Positions 26,827 to 35,043 of a stretch of 64,000 nt of DNA are shown piece by piece. Position 1 is the first letter of the stretch; every line of letters starts with the position of its first letter. The notes beneath the pieces were generated by a model. That model saw nothing but the letters and a program-made list of their open reading frames with translations. It did not search any database and was not told the DNA's origin. The stretch comes from Castellaniella sp049673105 (GTDB taxonomy: Bacteria > Pseudomonadota > Gammaproteobacteria > Burkholderiales > Burkholderiaceae_B): NCBI RefSeq assembly GCF_049673105.1, contig NZ_JBATXG010000013.1:1-64000 (forward strand), in the 5' to 3' direction. The position numbers and the translations under genes were made by a program.

Positions 26827-28368
26827 CTACGCCGTTCTGGCCGGATCCAGAAACACCACGGACGGCTTGCGCTTGCCGCGCGGCTTGCCGAACAACGATC
26901 CCTCGGAACTGCCGCCGGAACAACCATTGCCGAACGTAAAGCCGCAGCTGCCGCGCATCTCGAAGGCATTTTCAGCGCTTTCGCGATGCGCCGTGGGGAT
27001 GACGAAGCGGTCTTCGTAATTGGCGATGGCCAGATAGCGGTGCATGTCCTCGACCTGATGCAGCGTCAGCCCCACCTGGTCCAGGATGTCGTGCCGTTCC
27101 TGGCGATCCACCGACCGCGCCCGCATGAAGGCGCGCATGGCCAGCATGCGTTCCAGCGCGACCTCGACGGGCGCCTCGTCGCCGGCCGTCAGCAGATTGG
27201 CCAGATAGCGCAGCGGAATCCGCAGCGATTTGACGTCGGGGATTTCACCAAAGGCGCCGATCTGGCCGCTGTTGGCCGCCGACTGAATGGGCGAAAGCGG
27301 CGGCACATACCAGACCATGGGCAGCGTGCGGTATTCCGGATGCAGCGGGAAGGCGATCTTCCAGTCCACCGCCATCTTGTAGACCGGCGAATTGCAGGCC
27401 GCATCCAGCCAGTTTTCGGGAATGCCGTCGGCCAGGGCCTGGCGGCGGACCTCGGGATCGTGCGGGTCCAGGAACAGATCCAGCTGAGCCTGATAGAGAT
27501 CCTTTTCATTGGGCACGCTGGCGGCGGCCTCGATGCCGTCGGCGTCGTACAGCAGCACGCCCAGATAGCGGATGCGCCCGACGCAGGTTTCGGAACAGAC
27601 CGTGGGCTGGCCGGCTTCGATGCGGGGATAGCAGAAGATGCACTTTTCCGCCTTGCCGGATTTCCAGTTGTAGTAGATTTTTTTATAGGGGCAGCCGGAA
27701 ATGCACATGCGCCAGCCCCGGCATTTGTCCTGATCGATCAGCACGATGCCGTCCTCGGCCCGCTTGTAGATCGACCCCGACGGGCAGCTGGCCACGCAGG
27801 TGGGGTTCAGGCAGTGCTCGCACAGGCGCGGCAGGTACATCATGAAGGTATTTTCAAACTGCCCGTAGATGTCTTTCTGCACCGCCTCGAAGTTGTAGTC
27901 CTGGGACCGCTTGGCGAATTCACCCCCCAGGATTTCTTCCCAGTTCGGACCCCACTCGATCTTTTCCATGCGCTGGCCGGTGATCAGCGAACGCGGTCGG
28001 GCCACGGGCGGCGTCTTGCGTTCCGGGGCCTTTTGCAGATAGTCGTAATCGTAGGTGAAGGGTTCGTAGTAATCGTCGATCTGCGGCAGATTGGGGTTGG
28101 AAAAGATGCGTGACAGCAGCTTTAATTTGCCCCCCTGACGCGGCTCGATACGGCCATTGGCCTTGCGGTTCCAGCCGCCGTTCCAGCGGTCCTGGTTTTC
28201 CCAGTCTTTGGGGTAGCCCACGCCCGGTTTGGTTTCGACGTTGTTGAACCAGGCATATTCCATGCCCTCGCGAGACGTCCAGACGTTCTTGCAGGTGATA
28301 GAACAGGTGTGGCAGCCGATGCATTTGTCCAGATTCAGGACCATGGCGACTTGTGCGCGGATTTTCAT
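26827..28368 (-). CDS. narH: Respiratory nitrate reductase beta subunit
   Basis: Iron-sulfur subunit carrying electrons from NarI to NarG. Four cysteine groups are visible: KCIGCHTCSITCKNVW near the N terminus, LCEHCLNPTCVASCPSG, KCRGWRMCISGCPYKK (Trp in place of one Cys, which makes the [3Fe-4S] cluster) and KCIFCYPRIEAGQPTVCSETC. 513 residues, normal for NarH. The C-terminal GCSGGSSEGSLFGKPRGKRK tail is basic. Fourteen bases after narG. Confidence 0.97.
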   Translation of the reverse strand: MKIRAQVAMVLNLDKCIGCHTCSITCKNVWTSREGMEYAWFNNVETKPGVGYPKDWENQDRWNGGWNRKANGRIEPRQGGKLKLLSRIFSNPNLPQIDDYYEPFTYDYDYLQKAPERKTPPVARPRSLITGQRMEKIEWGPNWEEILGGEFAKRSQDYNFEAVQKDIYGQFENTFMMYLPRLCEHCLNPTCVASCPSGSIYKRAEDGIVLIDQDKCRGWRMCISGCPYKKIYYNWKSGKAEKCIFCYPRIEAGQPTVCSETCVGRIRYLGVLLYDADGIEAAASVPNEKDLYQAQLDLFLDPHDPEVRRQALADGIPENWLDAACNSPVYKMAVDWKIAFPLHPEYRTLPMVWYVPPLSPIQSAANSGQIGAFGEIPDVKSLRIPLRYLANLLTAGDEAPVEVALERMLAMRAFMRARSVDRQERHDILDQVGLTLHQVEDMHRYLAIANYEDRFVIPTAHRESAENAFEMRGSCGFTFGNGCSGGSSEGSLFGKPRGKRKPSVVFLDPARTA

Positions 28369-28382
28369 GGGTGCGACTCCTT

Positions 28383-31300
28383 TCAGGCCTGCGTCTGGGC
28401 GGACACTTCGTGTGTTTCGTCCATCCAGTCGATTTTCTTCATTTTGCGGACCACGACGAACTCATCGCGGTTCGAGCCCACCGTCCCGTAATAGTTGAAG
28501 CCGTAGGACAACTGCGCATAGCCGCCGATCATGTGGGTGGGCTTGACGACCGTGCGCGTGACCGAATTGTGGATCCCGCCGCGCTTGCCGGTGATTTCCG
28601 ACCCCGGTACGTTCACGATTTTTTCCTGAGCGTGATACATCATGGTCATGCCTTCGGGCACGCGCTGACTGACCACGGCCCGCGCCACCAGCGCGCCGTT
28701 GACGTTGAAGACCTCGATCCAGTCGTTGTCCACGATGCCGGCCTTGGCGGCATCGATTTCCGACATCCAGACGATGGGGCCGCCGCGCGACAGCGTCAGC
28801 ATGATCAGATTGTCGGAATAGGTGGAGTGAATCCCCCATTTCTGGTGCGGCGTGATGAAATTCAGGACCACGTGCGGTTCGCCATTGCTGAATTGCTTGT
28901 CCAGCATGGGTTTGATGGTCTTGGTATCCACCGGCGGACGGTAGACGCACAGGGATTCGCCGAAATCCCGCATCCAGGGGTGATCCTGGTAGAGTTCCTG
29001 CCGCCCCGTCAGGGTGCGCCAGGGGATCAGTTCATGCACGTTGGTGTAGCCGGCGCTGTAGCTGACCTTGTCGGATTCGATGCCCGACCAGGTGGGCGAA
29101 GTCAGGATCTTGCGCGGCTGCGCCTGGATGTCGCGGAAGCGGATCTTTTCATGCTCGCTGGATCGGATCAGATGGGTATGATCGCGCCCGGTGATCTTCG
29201 ACAGGGCCTCCCAGGCCTTCAGGGCCACGTGACCATTGGTTTCCGGCGCCAGGGTCAGGATGGTCTCGCAAGCATCGATGTCCGTGAAGATGCGCGGCTG
29301 GCCCTGGCCGACGCCGGGTTCACGCTCGCGGTAATTCAGTTTGCCCAGAAATTCGACTTCTTCCTTGGTGTCCCAGGAAATGCCCTTGCCGCCGTTGCCC
29401 AGCTTTTCAGCCAGCGGCCCCAGGGTGGTGAAGCGCTCGTAGACATGCTTGTAGTCGCGGTTGACCACCATCAGATTGGGCATGGTCTTGCCGGGGATCA
29501 GATCGCATTCGCCCTTGTGCCATTCGCGCACGGCATAGGGGTCGGTGAGTTCACCCGGTGAGTCGTGTTGCATGGGCTGCAGCACCAGGTCTTCATCGGG
29601 CAGATCGGCATCGGCGGCCAATTCGGAGAATTTCTTCGCCAGATTTTTGTAGATTTCCCAATCGCTGCGCGATTCCCAGATCGGGTCCACCGCCGCCGAC
29701 AGCGGGTGGATGAAGGGATGCATGTCCGACGTATTCAAGTCGTTCTTTTCGTACCAGGTGGCCGTGGGCAGCACGATGTCGGAATAGACACAGGTGGTGG
29801 ACATGCGGAAGTCCAGCGTCACCAGCAGATCGAGCTTGCCTTCGGGGGCATCGTCACGCCAGGCGACCTCTTGGGGTTTGCTTTCACCCATTTCCCCGAG
29901 GTCCTTGCCCTGCACGCCGTGCTGGGTGCCCAGCAGATGCTTCAGGAAGTATTCATGCCCCTTGCCCGACGATCCCAGGATATTGGAGCGCCAGATGAAC
30001 AGGTTGCGCGGGAAGTTGTCGGGATTATCGGGGTCCTCGCAGGCGAATTTCAGTTTGCCATCGCGCAGGCCCTGCACGGCGTATTCCTTGGGGTCCATGC
30101 CGGCGGCCTGCGCATCGCGCACCACCTGCAGCGGATTGGTCTGCAATTGCGGCGCCGTGGGCAGCCAGCCCATGCGCTCGGCCTTCACGTTCATGTCGAT
30201 CAGGCTGCCCTGATATTTCGAGGCATCGGCCAGCGGCGACAGCAGTTCGGAGACCTGCAGTTTTTCGTAGCGCCACTGATCAGAGTGCGCATAGAAGAAC
30301 GAAGTGCCGTTCATGTGCCGGGGCGGGCGCAGCCAGTCCAGGGCGAAGGTCAGCATGGTCCACCCTGTCTGGGGACGCAATTTTTCCTGGCCCACGTAGT
30401 GGCACCAGCCGCCGCCCGACTGGCCCACGCAGCCGCACATCGACACCAGATTGATGATGCCCCGGTACGCCATGTCCATGTGATACCAGTGATTCAGGCC
30501 GGCGCCCAGAATCACCATGGACTTGCCTTCGGTCTTGTCGGCATTGTCCGCAAACTGGCGCGCCACCGTGATGACCTGTTCACGCGGCACACCGGTGATG
30601 CGTTCCTGCCAGGCCGGGGTATAAGGCACATCGTCATCGTAGGACGAGGCGGCATTGTCGCCGCCCAGGCCGCGATCGATCCCGTAGTTGGCCACGAACA
30701 GGTCGAATACCGTAGCAACCAGGACTTCGCCTTCGGCGGTCTGCACCCGTTTCACGGGCAGATTGCGCACCAGGACCTCGTCGTGATCCGTGCCCTTGAA
30801 GTAATCGTGAGGCACCCCGCCGAAATACGGAAAAGCCACCGGCACGACTTCGTCATGAGACGTCAGCAGGCTCAGGCGCGGCTGCACGTCATGGCCCCGC
30901 GCGTCCTTCAGTTCCAGGTTCCATTTGCCGGCGTCCTCGCCGTCTTTCTGGCCCCAACGAAAGCCGATGGACCCCTGCGGCACGATGAACTCACCGGTCT
31001 GCTCGTCGCAGGCGACGGTCTTCCATTCGGGGTTGTTCTGCTGACCCAGGCGATCGGAAAAATCCGCTGCCCGCAGCTTGCGATCCGGCACATAGCGGTC
31101 GCCCTGGCGCACCAGGCGCACCAGAAACGGCATGTCCGTGTACTGGCGGCAATAGCGGTCGAAATAGGCGCTTTTGCCTGCCAGGTGAAATTCTTTCAGA
31201 ACCACGTGGCCCATGGCCAGCGCCAGGGCCGCATCGGTGCCCTGTTTCGGGTGCATCCACAGATCGCCGAATTTCGCGCCTTCGGCGTAGTCCGGAAAGA

Positions 31301-32138
31301 CGGACACGACCTTGGCCCCGCGATACCGCGCCTCGACCATGAAGTGGGCGTCGGGCGTGCGCGTCTGCGGCACGTTCGAGCCCCACAGCATGATGAAAGT
31401 GGAGTTGTACCAATCGGCGGATTCACTGACGTCGGTCTGCTCGCCCCAGGTTTGCGGGCTGGACGGCGGCAGATCGCAGTACCAGTCGTAGAAGCTGAGC
31501 AGGGACCCGCCCAGCAGCGACAGATAGCGGCTGCCCGAGGCATACGACACCATGGACATGGCCGGAATCGGCGAGAAACCGGCGATGCGGTCCGGGCCGT
31601 GGCGCTTGATGGTGTGGATGTTGGCGGCGGCGATGATCTCATTGACCTCGTCCCAGTTGGAACGCACGAAACCACCCAGGCCGCGCACGGACTTATAGGC
31701 TTTGGATTTGTCGGGATCGGTGACGATGGCTTCCCAGGCCTGGACGGCGCCCATCGATTTGCGCTGTTCGCGCCACATCCGGGCCAGACGCCCGCGCAGC
31801 ATGGGGTATTTCACCCGATTGGCGCTGTACAGATACCAGGAAAAAGTCGCCCCGCGCGGACAGCCGCGCGGCTCGTGGTTGGGCATGTCCGGTCGGGTGC
31901 GGGGATAGTCGGTTTGCTGCGTTTCCCAGGTGACGATGCCGCCTTTCACGTAGATCTTCCAGGAACAGGACCCCGTGCAGTTCACCCCGTGGGTAGAGCG
32001 CACGATCTTGTCGTGCTGCCAGCGATTGCGGTAGGCGTCTTCCCAGGTACGATCCTCGTGCACCACATTGCCATGCCCCTGGGAAAAGGGTTCTTTCGGA
32101 CGAGAAAAATATTTCAGGCGATCGATGAAATGGCTCAC
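28383..32138 (-). CDS. narG: Respiratory nitrate reductase alpha subunit
   Basis: Catalytic molybdenum (bis-MGD) subunit that reduces nitrate to nitrite on the cytoplasmic side. 1251 residues, full length. HGVNCTGSCSWKIYVKGG begins the FS0 [4Fe-4S] site (one His and Cys ligands), with the last Cys in EPRGCPRGATFSW. GSNVPQTRTPDAHFM contains the aspartate that coordinates Mo in NarG. The N-terminal residues also match the remnant leader typical of cytoplasmic NarG. Depends on the moa/moe/mob genes found in this window. Confidence 0.98.
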   Translation of the reverse strand: MSHFIDRLKYFSRPKEPFSQGHGNVVHEDRTWEDAYRNRWQHDKIVRSTHGVNCTGSCSWKIYVKGGIVTWETQQTDYPRTRPDMPNHEPRGCPRGATFSWYLYSANRVKYPMLRGRLARMWREQRKSMGAVQAWEAIVTDPDKSKAYKSVRGLGGFVRSNWDEVNEIIAAANIHTIKRHGPDRIAGFSPIPAMSMVSYASGSRYLSLLGGSLLSFYDWYCDLPPSSPQTWGEQTDVSESADWYNSTFIMLWGSNVPQTRTPDAHFMVEARYRGAKVVSVFPDYAEGAKFGDLWMHPKQGTDAALALAMGHVVLKEFHLAGKSAYFDRYCRQYTDMPFLVRLVRQGDRYVPDRKLRAADFSDRLGQQNNPEWKTVACDEQTGEFIVPQGSIGFRWGQKDGEDAGKWNLELKDARGHDVQPRLSLLTSHDEVVPVAFPYFGGVPHDYFKGTDHDEVLVRNLPVKRVQTAEGEVLVATVFDLFVANYGIDRGLGGDNAASSYDDDVPYTPAWQERITGVPREQVITVARQFADNADKTEGKSMVILGAGLNHWYHMDMAYRGIINLVSMCGCVGQSGGGWCHYVGQEKLRPQTGWTMLTFALDWLRPPRHMNGTSFFYAHSDQWRYEKLQVSELLSPLADASKYQGSLIDMNVKAERMGWLPTAPQLQTNPLQVVRDAQAAGMDPKEYAVQGLRDGKLKFACEDPDNPDNFPRNLFIWRSNILGSSGKGHEYFLKHLLGTQHGVQGKDLGEMGESKPQEVAWRDDAPEGKLDLLVTLDFRMSTTCVYSDIVLPTATWYEKNDLNTSDMHPFIHPLSAAVDPIWESRSDWEIYKNLAKKFSELAADADLPDEDLVLQPMQHDSPGELTDPYAVREWHKGECDLIPGKTMPNLMVVNRDYKHVYERFTTLGPLAEKLGNGGKGISWDTKEEVEFLGKLNYREREPGVGQGQPRIFTDIDACETILTLAPETNGHVALKAWEALSKITGRDHTHLIRSSEHEKIRFRDIQAQPRKILTSPTWSGIESDKVSYSAGYTNVHELIPWRTLTGRQELYQDHPWMRDFGESLCVYRPPVDTKTIKPMLDKQFSNGEPHVVLNFITPHQKWGIHSTYSDNLIMLTLSRGGPIVWMSEIDAAKAGIVDNDWIEVFNVNGALVARAVVSQRVPEGMTMMYHAQEKIVNVPGSEITGKRGGIHNSVTRTVVKPTHMIGGYAQLSYGFNYYGTVGSNRDEFVVVRKMKKIDWMDETHEVSAQTQA

Positions 32139-32170
32139 GATGATTGCTCCGTTGGAAAGCGTTCGAAAAG

Positions 32171-32187
32171 GCGCCGCTCAGCGGCGC
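32171..32187. other. Hairpin between narK and narG
   Basis: A perfect 7-bp stem, GCGCCGC-TCA-GCGGCGC, lies in the 82-base gap between the narK stop and narG start. No T run follows, so it is not a simple terminator; it may stabilise or process the narGHJI mRNA and set different levels for transporter and enzyme. Confidence 0.5.
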
Positions 32188-32220
32188 GGCCCGGACTGCA
32201 GGGCGGAATATCGATGGGCA

Positions 32221-33639
32221 TCAGCACGGGATCTCCGCACGGCGCCGCGAGTAATACCACCAGGTGACGGCAATGGAAACGGCATAGAACACGACAAAGA
32301 ACACCAGCGCCGCATTGGGCGAGCCTGTCAGGTCGAAGGACGTGCCGAAGCTCTTGGGGATGAAGAATCCGCCGTAAGCCCCCATGGCGCCGCTAAAGCC
32401 CAGGACGGCGGCGGATTCCTTCGCGCCTTCAGAGTCGGCCTGCGCCGATTGGCCGCCTGCGTGGCGGCGCTGCGCCAGTGTGGTGAAGATGACGGGGATC
32501 ATGGCAAACGTTGAGCCATTGCCGATGCCGGTCAGGAAGAACAGGAACAGGAAAGCCAGCAGGAAACCCAGGAAGCTGCCGCCAGAGCCGCTTCCCGGCA
32601 GGGAAGCCATCACCCCCAGGACGCCCAGGATCATCCAGAAGAACGTCCAGAATGTGACCCTGGCGCCGCCCAGACGATCGGACAGCCAGCCCCCGAACGG
32701 TCGGGCCATCGCGCCGACCAGCGGCCCCAGCCACGCATATTGCAAAGGCCGGATGTCGGGGTACAGGTATTTGATCAGCAAGGGGAAACCGGCTGAAAAG
32801 CCGATGAAAGACCCGAAAGTGCCCAGATACAGAAAGCACATGATCCAGTTGTGCTTGCGCTGGAAGATGACTGCCTGTTCGCGGAAGGACGCCTTGGCAT
32901 CCGCGATGTCGTGCATACCCACCCAGGCCAGCATGGAAACGATGATGATGAAGGGCGCCCAGATGAAGGCGGCATTCTGGGCCCAGACCTCGACCGGACC
33001 GCCATGCGTGCCGGACAACTGCGCCACCTGGGGGTCGCCGGCCCACGGCCCGAGAATGCCCATGGTGATCACCAACGGCGCCAGGAACTGCACCGAGGAC
33101 ACCCCCAGATTGCCCAGCCCCGCATTCAGCCCCAGGGCGGAACCCTTGCGTTCCTTGGGGAAGAAGAAACTGATGTTGGACATGGACGAGGAAAAATTAC
33201 CGCCTCCCAGACCGCACAGCAACGCCAGCATCAGCATCGTGGAATATGGCGTGGAAGGGTCCTGAACGGCCAGCCCCACCCCGATGGTAGGCAGCAGCAG
33301 GCTGGCGGTGGTCAGAGCCGTCCAGCGCCGACCGCCGAACACCGGCACCATGAAGGAATAGAAAATGCGCAGCGTCGCGCCGGACAGCGCCGGCAGCGCC
33401 GCCAGCCAGAACAGTTCGTTTTCGGTGTAGTCGAACCCGAGATTGGGCAGGTTGACCGCAACGACGCTCCACATTTGCCAGACCGCAAAGGCCAGGAACA
33501 GCGCGGGAATCGAGATCCACAGATTGACGTTGGCAATGGCGCGGCCTTCGTGCGCCCAGAAAGCCTGGTCTTCAGGTGTCCAGACGGTCAGCAGGCGACC
33601 GCGACGGCGTGGATTGGCATCATCAGGCACGGTGCTCAT
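32221..33639 (-). CDS. narK: NarK-type nitrate/nitrite transporter
   Basis: MFS permease of 472 residues with about 12 helices. The two glycine-rich nitrate signature stretches appear as GGNFSSSMSNISFFFP followed by GLNAGLGNLGVSS, and near the C terminus as GIGNGSTFAMIPVIF and FSGAMGAYGGFF. It imports nitrate and/or exchanges nitrite. A single narK gene precedes narG here rather than the narK1K2 pair or fusion of some proteobacteria. First gene of the operon, behind an FNR-type site. Confidence 0.95.
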   Translation of the reverse strand: MSTVPDDANPRRRGRLLTVWTPEDQAFWAHEGRAIANVNLWISIPALFLAFAVWQMWSVVAVNLPNLGFDYTENELFWLAALPALSGATLRIFYSFMVPVFGGRRWTALTTASLLLPTIGVGLAVQDPSTPYSTMLMLALLCGLGGGNFSSSMSNISFFFPKERKGSALGLNAGLGNLGVSSVQFLAPLVITMGILGPWAGDPQVAQLSGTHGGPVEVWAQNAAFIWAPFIIIVSMLAWVGMHDIADAKASFREQAVIFQRKHNWIMCFLYLGTFGSFIGFSAGFPLLIKYLYPDIRPLQYAWLGPLVGAMARPFGGWLSDRLGGARVTFWTFFWMILGVLGVMASLPGSGSGGSFLGFLLAFLFLFFLTGIGNGSTFAMIPVIFTTLAQRRHAGGQSAQADSEGAKESAAVLGFSGAMGAYGGFFIPKSFGTSFDLTGSPNAALVFFVVFYAVSIAVTWWYYSRRRAEIPC

Positions 33640-33689
33640 GCAGGGGACTCCTGTAACAAGGACCCTTTACGATAAGCCCCATGATTGAC

Positions 33690-33710
33690 AGGGGTAATGA
33701 TCTGAATCAA
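33690..33710 (-). promoter_or_regulatory. FNR/Anr-type site and NarL-type heptamer before narK
   Basis: ATGAT-CTGA-ATCAA (33697-33710) differs by one base from the FNR consensus TTGAT-N4-ATCAA. Its centre is about 65 bases before the narK start. A -10-like TTATCG on the minus strand at 33670-33675 would put it near -41, the class II position. Overlapping the promoter side, the minus strand reads TACCCCT (33690-33696), which fits the NarL/NarP heptamer TACYYMT. The stretch 33711-33873 shows no gene. Confidence 0.7.
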
Positions 33711-33873
33711 CCTCGCCGAAACTTCCGGCCGGCGCCCCTACATCCAACAACCGCGGCGCCAGGAAGGGTGAGCAGATCCTGCACGGGCAGGGTCTCGTGA
33801 TCTGACTGAAGGACGGCCCCAGTATAAGTGCCTGAGCGGCAGAAGACCACCTTCCGCGCAAGGACATCGCCAG

Positions 33874-33899
33874 AAAAAAGGCCGCCCCTAGGGGCGGCC
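33874..33899 (-). terminator. Rho-independent terminator after the DUF2892 gene
   Basis: A perfect palindrome (arms GGCCGCCCCT / AGGGGCGGCC) followed on the minus strand by six T residues. It ends the arsR-like/DUF2892 transcript and insulates it from the nar promoter. Confidence 0.9.
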
Positions 33900-33929
33900 C
33901 TGCTGCGCTGCGCGAACAGGCCGATGGGC

Positions 33930-34127
33930 TTATTTGCGGCTTTTCATAGGACACGTGTTGACGCCCAGCAGCTGATAGAGCGGGCAAGAGCCGAACACGC
34001 CGGTCAGCAGCGGCACCACGCCCAGCCACCCCCACCAGCCCACGGTATTGCTGGCCGCCAGGGCGATCAGGACGATTCCAAGCAGCACACGCAACACACG
34101 ATCAATACCGCCGACATTCGTTTTCAT
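33930..34127 (-). CDS. YgaP-like DUF2892 inner membrane protein
   Basis: A 65-residue protein with two membrane helices and the DUF2892 pattern MKTNVGGIDRVLRVLLG, ending with GSCPLYQLLGVNTCPMK. The same domain forms the membrane part of E. coli YgaP, but no rhodanese domain is attached here. Start at 34127, with GGAGAC as ribosome site. It follows the BigR-like repressor by about 30 bases and is followed by a strong terminator, so the two form a short operon. Confidence 0.88.
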   Translation of the reverse strand: MKTNVGGIDRVLRVLLGIVLIALAASNTVGWWGWLGVVPLLTGVFGSCPLYQLLGVNTCPMKSRK

Positions 34128-34157
34128 AAGGTCTCCAGACAATGGAAAGACTGTGGA

Positions 34158-34469
34158 TCAAGGGCAGAAGATGTCCTTAAGCGTGGCGACGAGCTTGGCT
34201 ACGCTGGGATCTTCGATACGGTAGTACAGCGTCTGCGCCTCGCGCCGGTAAGCGACAAGGCCCTTTTCGCGCATTCTGGCCAGATGCTGCGATAGCGCGG
34301 ACGGGCTCAAAGGCACTTTGTCATTCAACGCCCCCACGCTCATTTCGCCTTCGGAGATCAATAGACACAGGACCAGCAAGCGTTGGGGATTGCCCACCGC
34401 CCGCAACAAGGCAGCCGCCTGTCCGGCACTATCCTGCAATCGCCCGAGATCGGATTTGCGCTGGATCAT
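34158..34469 (-). CDS. ArsR-family repressor, BigR/YgaV-like
   Basis: A 103-residue winged-helix repressor. VGNPQRLLVLCLLISEGEMSVGAL and LSPSALSQHLARMREKGLV are typical of the BigR/YgaV/SqrR branch. It has one Cys in the VLCLL helix and one at the C terminus (DIFCP), the positions of the redox pair that forms a tetrasulfide with persulfides in BigR and SqrR. The ELCVCDL metal site of ArsR/SmtB proteins is absent. With a YgaP-like gene beside it, reactive sulfur sensing is the best guess. Confidence 0.83.
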   Translation of the reverse strand: MIQRKSDLGRLQDSAGQAAALLRAVGNPQRLLVLCLLISEGEMSVGALNDKVPLSPSALSQHLARMREKGLVAYRREAQTLYYRIEDPSVAKLVATLKDIFCP

Positions 34470-34490
34470 GAATTCAAGAAAAAGTCCGCA

Positions 34491-34534
34491 CTTTAATTTA
34501 GAAAACCATTAATTTAGTATAATCTAAATTAAAG
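34491..34534. promoter_or_regulatory. Three-copy operator between the ArsR-like and AhpD-like genes
   Basis: TTAATTTAG occurs at 34493-34501 and 34509-34517, and its inverse CTAAATTAA at 34524-34532. The last two flank a TATAAT (34518-34523) that can serve as -10 for the plus-strand gene. A repressor bound there would block the promoter. The AT-rich block stands out from the GC-rich surroundings. Confidence 0.75.
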
Positions 34535-34611
34535 GACTTGGGAACACTCGAGCAACGGCACCGTGCCGGGTGGCCCCTCCATTGCACTCATTCGATATCA
34601 GGAGCTCTTCC

Positions 34612-34968
34612 ATGACCGTATCGTCATACAAACAACTCACCCAGACGCTCTCCAGCAATCTCGCACCACTGCGCAAGACCCAGGCAGACCTGATGAAAGG
34701 CTTCAACGAGATGGGCGCCGCCGCGATGGCCGGCGGTTCGCTGGACCCAAAAACCAAAGAATTGATCGCCCTGGCCGTGGGCGTGGCCGCGCGCTGCGAT
34801 GGCTGCATCGGATTTCATACCAAGGCCTTGGCGCGGCTGGGCGCTTCAACCGAGGAAGTCCATGAAGCGCTGGGCGTCGCCATCTACATGGGCGGCGGGC
34901 CGGCGGCGATGTACGCCGCCAATGCCGTGGCGGCGTTTCAGGAGTTCACGGCTCCGGTTCCCGCCTGA
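34612..34968 (+). CDS. AhpD-like/carboxymuconolactone decarboxylase family protein
   Basis: A 118-residue alpha-helical protein of the CMD/AhpD superfamily. The redox motif is present in AARCDGCIGFHTKAL (CxxC plus His), as in AhpD-type peroxidase partners. Start at 34612, preceded by AGGAG. Divergent from the BigR-like repressor, sharing the triple operator. A thiol or peroxide detoxification role is plausible; true carboxymuconolactone decarboxylase activity is unlikely given the CxxC and the context. Confidence 0.88.
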   Translation: MTVSSYKQLTQTLSSNLAPLRKTQADLMKGFNEMGAAAMAGGSLDPKTKELIALAVGVAARCDGCIGFHTKALARLGASTEEVHEALGVAIYMGGGPAAMYAANAVAAFQEFTAPVPA

Positions 34969-35043
34969 ACGCAGCGCGGAAAGCCCGCGTGCGACAAGTC
35001 CCCCGCGACAGAGACGTGGGGGGCGTGACACAAGCCGCCGAAA

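Noticed and set aside
29565..32267. A 900-codon open frame on the plus strand opposite narG
   Set aside because: It is antisense to a full-length, highly conserved narG; its translation is rich in His, Gln, Arg and Gly with no domain, typical of GC-rich shadow frames.
34158..34469. ArsR-like gene as an arsenic sensor
   Set aside because: The metal-binding ELCVCDL-type motif is missing and no arsenic resistance gene is near; BigR-like Cys positions fit better.
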